From contig JAFVGH010000074.1 of assembly GCA_017475045.1 (NCBI GenBank), positions 21,357-85,356 of the forward strand: 64,000 nt of DNA, read 5' to 3'. A program made the position numbers and the translations under genes. This DNA is from Fibrobacter sp. Its GTDB lineage: Bacteria > Fibrobacterota > Fibrobacteria > Fibrobacterales > Fibrobacteraceae. Below are positions 49,093-56,060 of this stretch, piece after piece (the first letter of the stretch is position 1; each line of letters opens with the position of its first letter). A model generated the notes under the pieces. It was not told the origin of the DNA. It searched no databases and was given only the letters and a program-made list of their open reading frames with translations.

Positions 49093-49632
49093 CTACTTCT
49101 TCTTCAGCTTCGCCTGGGTTTCCTTGGCCATCTTGCGGAGCTTGGACTGGTTCATGGTGCGGTCGGCGGTAGAAATCTTGTCTACGAAGAGGTCCCCGTT
49201 CAGGTGGTCCGATTCGTGCTGGATGCAGCGGGCGAAAAGGCCTTCGCAATCATGGATTTCTTGGGGCTCGCCGTTGATGTCGAAAAAGCGGACGCACACC
49301 TTGTTGGGGCGAACGACGTTGCAGAAAATGTCCGGGAAGGAAAGGCAACCCTCGTCGTAGTCGCAGGGCTTGGCGTCTTCTTCGGGTTCCCATTCCGGGT
49401 TGAACATGATATAGGGCCTGGGGTCCTCTTCGCCGGGAATGGCGGTGTCGATAACCACCAGACGGATGTTCTTGCCTATCTGGGGCGCGGCCAGGCCGCA
49501 ACCCGGGGCGTCGTACATGGTTTCAAGCATGTCCTTGGCCAGCTGCCGAAGCTCCGGGGTGATTTCGGTAACGGGTTCGCTCTTTTTGCGGAGGACCGGG
49601 TCACCGTAAATGCGGATAGGGAGAATCGCCAT
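49093..49632 (-). CDS. def: Peptide deformylase
   Basis: 179 aa. Removes the formyl group from new proteins. The three metal-site motifs are present: GCGLAAPQIG, EGCLSFP with the Cys ligand, and QHESDHLNGDLF with His-Glu-x-x-His. A slightly long C-terminus ends in a Lys-rich tail. Starts 2 nt after the yajC stop and is followed by the SpoIID gene. Confidence 0.95.
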   Translation of the reverse strand: MAILPIRIYGDPVLRKKSEPVTEITPELRQLAKDMLETMYDAPGCGLAAPQIGKNIRLVVIDTAIPGEEDPRPYIMFNPEWEPEEDAKPCDYDEGCLSFPDIFCNVVRPNKVCVRFFDINGEPQEIHDCEGLFARCIQHESDHLNGDLFVDKISTADRTMNQSKLRKMAKETQAKLKKK

Positions 49633-49634
49633 GA

Positions 49635-50003
49635 TTACTTCTTTTCTTCGGTCTTGGTTTCGGCCGGGGTGGCGTTAATAATTCTGAGAATAGCGCTCTT
49701 TTCGAAGTCGATCAGCGTGGTGGAACCGGTGCGGACCGTGACGATGTTGTCTTCCATGGAGGTGATTGTGCCGATGATGCCGGCGGTGGTCATCACCTTG
49801 TCTCCCTTTTTCAGTTCCTTGCGCATCTGGTCCATCTGCTTCATTTCTTTCTGCTTGGGGCGGATAAAGAAAAGCCACATCACGACGAACAGCAAAATGA
49901 GGGGCAAAAAGCTGGCGATGGCGCTGGGCTGCTCGGGGGCGGCCTCTTCGGCGAAGGCCATGGCTGCTGCGGACAGGGTAATCAGAAGGGTCTTGATTTT
50001 CAT
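49635..50003 (-). CDS. yajC: Preprotein translocase subunit YajC
   Basis: 122 aa. An N-terminal hydrophobic stretch MKIKTLLITLSAAAMAFAEE looks like a signal sequence; the true membrane span is FLPLILLFVVMWLFFIRPK at about residues 32-50, followed by the family pattern KEMKQMDQMRKELKKGDKVM and GIIGTITSMEDNIVTV. Accessory part of SecDF. AAAGG lies 8 nt before the ATG. First gene of the yajC-def-SpoIID-mtaB operon. Confidence 0.92.
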   Translation of the reverse strand: MKIKTLLITLSAAAMAFAEEAAPEQPSAIASFLPLILLFVVMWLFFIRPKQKEMKQMDQMRKELKKGDKVMTTAGIIGTITSMEDNIVTVRTGSTTLIDFEKSAILRIINATPAETKTEEKK

Positions 50004-50065
50004 GATAAAAACCTTTAGTAGGGGTTGATGTTTACGGGCACAAATTTAGAAAATAGTCCGGCCCG

Positions 50066-51049
50066 TTACAGGGGCAGGTCCCTTCCGAGGCCCATTTTCA
50101 GCTCGGTCCTGCGCCTAATGACCATTTCGTTGAAAAGGTCGGTGAGGCTGTCCTCGATACTGATCATGGGTTTCCAGCCCAGGGCCATAATCTTGGAGGG
50201 GTCGCCGATAAGCAGGGGAATGTCGTTGATGCGTTCGTACTTGGAATCGAAACGGAAGTCGACACTCACATCGGCAATGTCCACTAGCATTTCTACCAAC
50301 TCGCGGATAGTGTAGGACTTGCCACTACAGATGTTGAAGGTCTCGCCGGGATCGGCTGTGTTTAGCACTTGGATCATGCCACGGGCCACGTCACGTACAT
50401 CCACCACGTCGCGGCTGATGTCCAGGCTTCCGGAATAGATTACGGGCTCACTACCATAGAACTTGATTTTTACTAGCTGGTAGGTGATGGAAGGAATAAC
50501 AAACCTTCGGCTGTGGTGTGGTCCTGTAAAGTGGAAGGGCCGTACAAATACGATGTGGAGCCCTTGGGCGTTGACAAACTGGTTTCCCAGGAGTTCCATG
50601 CATGCCTTGGAGGTGGCGTAGGGCGTAAGGGGGTTGGGCCTGTCGTCTTCTTTATGCAGGTAGGTCAGGTGTTGCTCGGTGCGTCCGTAGATTTCGCTGG
50701 AACTGAGCAGCATGATTCGGGCCTTGGGGCAAGTCTGCCGGGTGGCCTCCAGAAGGTTTTGGGTACCCAACAGGTTGATGTTCAGGGTTTCGTAGGGCTT
50801 CTGGTACGAAAGGCCCACGGAAGACTGGCTCGCTAGATGGTAGATGTGGGTGGGTGCCACCCTCTGGAGCATCTCGTAGACGTCCTTGAAATTCAACAGG
50901 TTGCCGGTGAGGTACTGTACACCGTCTACCTTTTGCCAGGGCTGGGGCTGTTCATCGCTGAAGCTGAACAGCTCGTGATTGGTGCCGCTCAGGTTAGAAA
51001 GGATGTGGAAGCCGAGTGCTCCTGTGCCACCTGTTACCAGAATACTCAT
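50066..51049 (-). CDS. NAD-dependent epimerase/dehydratase (GDP-6-deoxy-mannose reductase-like)
   Basis: 327 aa extended SDR. Nucleotide site ILVTGGTGALGFHIL; YHLASQSSVGLSYQKP; active Ser in LLSSSEIYG and YxxxK in PYATSKACMELLG; VRPFHFTGPHHSRRFV and SRDVVDVRDVARGM are typical of Rmd/GDP-4-keto-6-deoxymannose reductases and Gmd-like enzymes. It likely makes a deoxysugar nucleotide for surface glycans; the product is inferred. Sits 16 nt after aroKB. Confidence 0.85.
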   Translation of the reverse strand: MSILVTGGTGALGFHILSNLSGTNHELFSFSDEQPQPWQKVDGVQYLTGNLLNFKDVYEMLQRVAPTHIYHLASQSSVGLSYQKPYETLNINLLGTQNLLEATRQTCPKARIMLLSSSEIYGRTEQHLTYLHKEDDRPNPLTPYATSKACMELLGNQFVNAQGLHIVFVRPFHFTGPHHSRRFVIPSITYQLVKIKFYGSEPVIYSGSLDISRDVVDVRDVARGMIQVLNTADPGETFNICSGKSYTIRELVEMLVDIADVSVDFRFDSKYERINDIPLLIGDPSKIMALGWKPMISIEDSLTDLFNEMVIRRRTELKMGLGRDLPL

Positions 51050-51065
51050 GTGCCGGTATCAACCT

Positions 51066-52676
51066 CTATCTAATAGCGTCCCACGCCTTGGTTATTGTTT
51101 CCTTTTCAATATTAACAACTTTTTCGACTTTTCCAATCTTTGTAGGCAAAATATATACTCTTGATCCCTTTTCGGCCTTTTTGTCTACGGCCATGGCGTT
51201 CCATGCCTGTTCCGTATTCACATTGTAAGTCTTGGGAAAACCGAGGCTGTCCAGAAGGGCGTTCTGGCGGGATTCTTCTTCGGCGGTGAGCTTGCCAAGG
51301 AGAACCGCTGCACGTGCGGCCACCCGCATGCCGAGGCTTACGGCGATGCCATGGCTGAACATATCGTAGTTCGTGAGCTTCTCGATGGCATGGCCGAAGG
51401 TATGGCCGTAGTTGAGGATGGCACGGAGGCCGGATTCCTTTTCGTCGATGCCTACGACCTCGGCCTTGATTTCGCAGCTCCTAAAGATAAGGTGCTTGAG
51501 TACCTCGTCATCGTGTTTCTTGATTCCTTCTACGTTTTCTTCGATATAGCGGAAGAATTCTTGGTCGTAGATGACGCCGTACTTGACAATTTCGGCCAGG
51601 CCTGCCAGGTATTCGTTTTCGGGAAGGGTAGAAAGTACCGAGAGGTCGCACACCACAGCCTTGGGCTGGTAGAAGGCTCCGATCATGTTCTTGCCTTCGG
51701 GGTGGTTTACCGCCACCTTGCCGCCTACGGAACTGTCCACCATAGAAAGGAGGGTGGTGGGGAACTGGATGAAGTCGATCCCGCGCTGGTATGTGGCGGC
51801 GCCAAAGCCAGCCATGTCACCGACCACACCGCCACTGAACTGCAGCAGGCAGCTCTTTCGGGTGTAGTTCCTGTGAAGCATAAAGCTGAAAAGCTGGTTC
51901 AGGTTGTGGAGTGTCTTGTTCCGTTCGCCCGCCTGGAACTTGAATATGGGGCAGCGTCCGCCCTGGCCACGCAACTGTGAAAGCATCTCGTTCTGGACCT
52001 TCGCGATTGTCGTGTCTGTGCAAATCAAGAATTCATGGGACGGGGACAGCCGGAGACCTTCCAACAGTGCCTTGGAGTCGGGAATGATGTTCTTGCCGAT
52101 GAAAATGGGATATCGTCCGCCGCTGGAAGGGCAGACGTCCAGGGCATGGTGGCTCCAGAACTTTTTCATGTGCAGGATTTTCTCGATGGTGTGGGCTTCT
52201 GTGTAGTCGTTGGAACTTTCCACGCTGAAATCCGCCTGGGCATAGTTGGGCTCCCGTTCCTTGAGCATGACCTTGATCTTTGCAAGGCGTTCTTCGTCGC
52301 TCAGGTTGGCAAGCAGGGGGCGCGTGTTCTTGCGGCCGATGCGTTCCGAAAGAATTTCGGGCTTGGCCCACAGGCGGATGATGATGCCGTTCTCCTTAAT
52401 AATCTTGATGTTGTCGGCCTGGGTCAGGGCGCCACCGCCCAGGGAAACCACCTGGGGTGTCTCGTTGTTGCAGATTTCGGCAATGATTTCTTTTTCTTTC
52501 TGGCGGAAAAAGGCTTCTCCTTCTTGAGCGAAAATTTCGGAGATGGTCTTTCCGACCCGTTCTACAATCAGGCTGTCCGTGTCAACGAAGGGGCGTTCCA
52601 GACGTTCTGCCAGGGCCCTTCCGGTACGGCTCTTGCCGCTGGCCATGAAACCTGTAAAGAATATATGCTTTTTCAT
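51066..52676 (-). CDS. aroKB: Fused shikimate kinase - 3-dehydroquinate synthase
   Basis: 536 aa with two complete enzymes. Residues 1-165: shikimate kinase with Walker A FFTGFMASGKSRTGRAL, PFVDTDSLI and GGGALT. Residues 175-536: 3-dehydroquinate synthase with FSGGVVGDMAGFGAATYQRG, PTTLLSMVDSSVGGKVAVNH, LAGLAEIVKYGVIYD, LNYGHTFGHAIEKL and HGIAVSLGMRVA containing zinc ligands. They catalyse steps 5 and 2 of the shikimate pathway. The ATG overlaps the aroE stop by one base (TAATG), and aroE supplies step 4, so three steps lie in one operon. Confidence 0.95.
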   Translation of the reverse strand: MKKHIFFTGFMASGKSRTGRALAERLERPFVDTDSLIVERVGKTISEIFAQEGEAFFRQKEKEIIAEICNNETPQVVSLGGGALTQADNIKIIKENGIIIRLWAKPEILSERIGRKNTRPLLANLSDEERLAKIKVMLKEREPNYAQADFSVESSNDYTEAHTIEKILHMKKFWSHHALDVCPSSGGRYPIFIGKNIIPDSKALLEGLRLSPSHEFLICTDTTIAKVQNEMLSQLRGQGGRCPIFKFQAGERNKTLHNLNQLFSFMLHRNYTRKSCLLQFSGGVVGDMAGFGAATYQRGIDFIQFPTTLLSMVDSSVGGKVAVNHPEGKNMIGAFYQPKAVVCDLSVLSTLPENEYLAGLAEIVKYGVIYDQEFFRYIEENVEGIKKHDDEVLKHLIFRSCEIKAEVVGIDEKESGLRAILNYGHTFGHAIEKLTNYDMFSHGIAVSLGMRVAARAAVLLGKLTAEEESRQNALLDSLGFPKTYNVNTEQAWNAMAVDKKAEKGSRVYILPTKIGKVEKVVNIEKETITKAWDAIR

Positions 52677-53548
52677 TAGATGCCCTCCATTCCCTTGCGC
52701 ATGATGTCTCGCAGTTCTTCGTCAGAGTGTCCTTTGACCTGTTCGGGGAACCACTTCTTGAAACTTTCCAGTCCCTGATTCACCAGCATTCCCTCGCCGG
52801 TGACGGTCTTGCTGCCCTTTTCGGCGGCGAGCTTCAGAAGCTTGGTCTCTGGTGGCGCGTACACGATGTCGCATACGGCTTGCCCGGGGTTCAGGCTGTC
52901 GCTCTCTAGAGGGGATTCATCTTCGTTTGGGGTCATGCCTACGGAGGTGGCGTTGATGATAATCTTGTAATCCTTGGAGACCTTGGGGAACTCCTGGAAG
53001 GTGAACACGGAAGTTTTTTCGCTGTCCTTGAATAGCGGATTCAGTGCGTTTGCCAGAGCATCGCCCTTTTCTTTGTTGCGGCATACGATGGCAAGCCTGT
53101 TGCCCTGTTCTAGCAGGGTGTAGGCGATTGCCTTTGCCGCTCCGCCATTGCCCAGGAGGGCGATGGTGGTGTTTTTAGGCTGGATTCCGTTTTCTTCTAG
53201 GTTGCGGATACAACCGTAGGGGTCCGTGGTGGTACCACAGAGGGTTCCGCCGACAATTCCGTCTTTCCAGTACAACGTATTGACGCTTCCGGTAAACTTG
53301 CTGATGGGGGAAAGTTCGTCCACCAGTTCCATTACGGGCGTCTTGTAGGGGATGGTGACGTTTGCTCCCCGGAATTTCATGGCCCTGAAACCTTGGATGG
53401 CCTGGGCAAAGTTACACGGCTCCGGACCGTAAGGCAGGTATGCTGCGTTGATTCCAAGCGCCTTGAATAGCGCATTATGCATGAGGGGAGACTTGCTATG
53501 GGCAATAGGGTGCCCGAAAACGCAAAGTGTTTCCGTTTTTCCGTTCAT
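52676..53548 (-). CDS. aroE: Shikimate dehydrogenase
   Basis: 290 aa. Reduces 3-dehydroshikimate with NADPH. Motifs: FGHPIAHSKSPLMHNALF, GANVTIPYKTPVMELVDELS with the catalytic Lys, ALLGNGGAAKAIAYTL for the nucleotide, INATSVGMTPNEDES and EGMLVNQGLESFKKWF. AGAGG lies 6 nt before the ATG. First gene of the aroE-aroKB-epimerase operon. Confidence 0.95.
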   Translation of the reverse strand: MNGKTETLCVFGHPIAHSKSPLMHNALFKALGINAAYLPYGPEPCNFAQAIQGFRAMKFRGANVTIPYKTPVMELVDELSPISKFTGSVNTLYWKDGIVGGTLCGTTTDPYGCIRNLEENGIQPKNTTIALLGNGGAAKAIAYTLLEQGNRLAIVCRNKEKGDALANALNPLFKDSEKTSVFTFQEFPKVSKDYKIIINATSVGMTPNEDESPLESDSLNPGQAVCDIVYAPPETKLLKLAAEKGSKTVTGEGMLVNQGLESFKKWFPEQVKGHSDEELRDIMRKGMEGI

Positions 53549-53620
53549 ACGAACCTCTTTTGTCCGCCCACCTGGGGCTGAACTCTAAACAATACCTTGA
53601 TAAAGATATAAAAAAATTAT

Positions 53621-54166
53621 CTAGAAACTGGTAATTCCGATGATTATCAGGATAATACCCGCAAAAACCTGGGGCAGGTTGGTCTTGAAAAACTTGGCGC
53701 TTCTGGAACCGATTTCAAAACCGAGAATGCCGAACAGAACGGCGGCAAGAGCGATAACCGCTGTTGCAAAGATCAGGTCGACCTTTACGAAGGCAAAAGA
53801 TATGCCGATAGTGAGTGCATCGATGCTTGTGGCAAGGGATAGGAGTACAATGCTTGCAAGGCTCAAGTCGGAGATTTTCTTTTCGTCTTCTTTCTTGCGG
53901 AGGGCTTCCCAGATGAATTTGAGTCCGAGCAGGCAAAGGATGACACAGGCAATGATTGAACCTAAATCGTGAATCCAATGTCTGGCGAGGGTTCCGGAAA
54001 AATACCCAAGAAGGGTCATGCCACCTTGGAAGAACCCGAAGGACAATGCTAGTCCAAATGCTTTGAACCGGGACACTCCAGAGCGCCCGAGTCCAATAGA
54101 AGTGGCCACGGCAAAGCAGTCCATGGCCTCTATGACCGCAATGAGAATTACGGAGAGATAGTTCAA
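53621..54166 (-). CDS. mntP: Manganese efflux pump MntP-like
   Basis: 181 aa, six membrane helices. TTG start with AGG upstream; ATG at residue 15 is an alternative but would cut the first helix. Two inverted halves carry the metal Asp residues: IEAMDCFAVATSIGLGRSG and LATSIDALTIGISFAFV. This is the MntP pattern (inner-membrane Mn2+ export). 16 nt after the ACT-domain gene. In many species mntP is under an Mn riboswitch; none is visible here. Confidence 0.88.
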   Translation of the reverse strand: MNYLSVILIAVIEAMDCFAVATSIGLGRSGVSRFKAFGLALSFGFFQGGMTLLGYFSGTLARHWIHDLGSIIACVILCLLGLKFIWEALRKKEDEKKISDLSLASIVLLSLATSIDALTIGISFAFVKVDLIFATAVIALAAVLFGILGFEIGSRSAKFFKTNLPQVFAGIILIIIGITSF

Positions 54167-54182
54167 AATGGCCTAAAGAAGT

Positions 54183-54614
54183 TTAGGTGTTCTTGAACAG
54201 TTCTTCTTTGCTGATTGCCTTGAAGTTGGTGGCCTTCAGGGCTTCAATAGCCTTGTCCGTGTCCTGGAAGCGGAGAATCATGATGTTGGATCCGTCCAGG
54301 GTGGAGGGGTAGGCGTACATATAGTCGATCTGCTGGCTACCCACTGCGGTAGAGAGCAGTTCGGCAAGGCCTCCGATAGCGGCGTTTACAGGGCAGGCCA
54401 CCACGTCGGTAATGGTGGCGCTGAGGCCTGCCTTGGCCAGCACATCCACGGCCTTTTCGGGGTTGTTTACGATAAGGCGGATAAGCCCGAACTCGCCGGA
54501 GTCGGCAAGGGTGAGCGAAAGCAGGTTCACGCCGGCGTCAGCAAGAGAGCGGCAGACGGTTTGCAAACGGCCGGGCCTGTTGGAAACGAAAACTGATACT
54601 TGCGGGATCTTCAT
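54183..54614 (-). CDS. ACT-domain protein paired with paaK
   Basis: 143 aa containing two ACT-type folds: VSVFVSNRPGRLQTVCRSLA near residue 8, and IDYMYAYPSTLDGSNIMILR in the second half. AGGAGG lies 6 nt before the ATG. Small tandem-ACT proteins next to phenylacetate-CoA ligase are common in anaerobes and are thought to sense an aryl acid or amino acid. It probably regulates or binds the neighbouring ligase's substrate; this is inference from context. Confidence 0.85.
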   Translation of the reverse strand: MKIPQVSVFVSNRPGRLQTVCRSLADAGVNLLSLTLADSGEFGLIRLIVNNPEKAVDVLAKAGLSATITDVVACPVNAAIGGLAELLSTAVGSQQIDYMYAYPSTLDGSNIMILRFQDTDKAIEALKATNFKAISKEELFKNT

Positions 54615-54625
54615 GTTGTACCTCC

Positions 54626-55963
54626 TTACATCTTCTTCCTATTATCAACCACTCTCTTTGCCTTGCCTTCGCTGCGGGGCAGGGAATCCGGTTCGCACAG
54701 GGTGACAATGACGGAAATGCCGAGAATCTGTTCAATGGAATGCTTGAACTTCTTGTTCAGCTGTTCCATGGCGCCCATGGAGTCGCTCACCATGTCGCGG
54801 GAAACTTCCACCTTCACTTCCAGGGTATCCATGTTGTTCTTGGTGTCAAGAACAATCTGGTAGTGGGGCAATGCCTTTTCGGCGCGGAGAAGAGCTGTTT
54901 CGATCTGGCTCGGGAATACGTTCACGCCACGCATGATAATCATGTCGTCGCTACGGCGACCGATGCGACGGATACGGCGGATGGTACGGCCACACTTGCA
55001 CTTTGTCTTCTCGATGGCGGTAATGTCGCGGGTGCGGTAACGGAGAATGGGCATGGCCTTCTTGCTGAGGGTACTGATGACCAGTTCTCCTTCTTCGCCG
55101 TCGGGCAGGGGCTCCAGTGTTTCGGGGTCGATGATTTCAGGGTAGAAATGGTCTTCGAAGATGTGAATGCCGTCGCGGCATTCGCATTCGCAACCCACAC
55201 CCGGGCCAACGATTTCAGAAAGTCCGTAAATATCATAGGCCTTGATGCCGGTCTTTTCCTCGATGTAGTCGCGCATGCCGTCGCTCCAGGGTTCTGCCCC
55301 GAAGATGCCGCGCTTCACGTTCAGCTTGGACAGGTCCACACCCATCTTTTCGGCCACGTCGATAATGCGGACGAAGTAGCTAGGAGTTCCGCCCACGGCG
55401 GTGACCCCGAAGTCCTTCATGAGCATCACCTGGCGTTCGGTGTTGCCTCCACTGATGGGAATCACCGTGGCGCCCAGGGCTTCAAAACCACCGTGGATGC
55501 CGAGACCTCCGGTAAACAGGCCGTAGCCGTAGAAGTTCTGCACGATGTCGGTGCTGCGGAACCCGCAAGCAAGTAACCCGCGCTTGACCACCTGGGCCCA
55601 GACTTCCATATCTTCTTTGGTGTAACCTACTACGATGGGTTTTCCGGTGGTGCCGGAACTGGCATGCAGGCGAACTACTTCGCTTAAGTCAACGGCGAAA
55701 AGACCGTAGGGATAGGTATCGCGCAAATCCTTCTTCATGCTGAAGGGGACTTTCTTGATGTCGGAGAGGGTCTTGATGTCATCGGGCTTTACGCCCTTCT
55801 CGTCCATGCGTTCGCGGAACAGGGGGACCTTCTCGTAGGCGAGCTTCACGGTGGCACGAAGCCTCTGCAGCTGCAGTTCGCGGAGTTTTTCTTCGGGCAT
55901 GAAGTCCAGGGCCATTTCGGGTAGGACTTTGTTTTCTTCGTCATTCCAGGCGGTGGTTAGCAT
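54626..55963 (-). CDS. paaK: Phenylacetate-CoA ligase
   Basis: 445 aa of the ANL superfamily. Activates phenylacetate or related aryl acids to CoA esters via an adenylate. Motifs: RLHASSGTTGKPIVVGYTKE (P-loop), NFYGYGLFTGGLGIHGGFEA, IYGLSEIVGPGVGCEC, RYRTRDITAI and MIIRGVNVFPSQIE-like (here MIIMRGVNVFPSQIETALL). A CKCGRTIRRIRRIGRR segment carries two Cys. GAGG lies 5 nt before the ATG. In rumen anaerobes this enzyme is linked to reductive carboxylation of aryl acids to aromatic amino acids; the partner oxidoreductase is not in this window. Confidence 0.93.
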   Translation of the reverse strand: MLTTAWNDEENKVLPEMALDFMPEEKLRELQLQRLRATVKLAYEKVPLFRERMDEKGVKPDDIKTLSDIKKVPFSMKKDLRDTYPYGLFAVDLSEVVRLHASSGTTGKPIVVGYTKEDMEVWAQVVKRGLLACGFRSTDIVQNFYGYGLFTGGLGIHGGFEALGATVIPISGGNTERQVMLMKDFGVTAVGGTPSYFVRIIDVAEKMGVDLSKLNVKRGIFGAEPWSDGMRDYIEEKTGIKAYDIYGLSEIVGPGVGCECECRDGIHIFEDHFYPEIIDPETLEPLPDGEEGELVISTLSKKAMPILRYRTRDITAIEKTKCKCGRTIRRIRRIGRRSDDMIIMRGVNVFPSQIETALLRAEKALPHYQIVLDTKNNMDTLEVKVEVSRDMVSDSMGAMEQLNKKFKHSIEQILGISVIVTLCEPDSLPRSEGKAKRVVDNRKKM

Positions 55964-56060
55964 AAAAACCTCAGGTAACGGTCTTTTAGACCTTATTTGA
56001 AAGATTCGGACTAGAATTTATCTTTTTTTCCTCAAAAAAGGCCAAAAATATTGAAAATTT

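Noticed and set aside
53549..53620. Manganese riboswitch near mntP
   Set aside because: mntP is the last gene of an operon and is preceded by the ACT gene at 16 nt; no yybP-ykoY-like structure is visible in front of paaK or after mntP.
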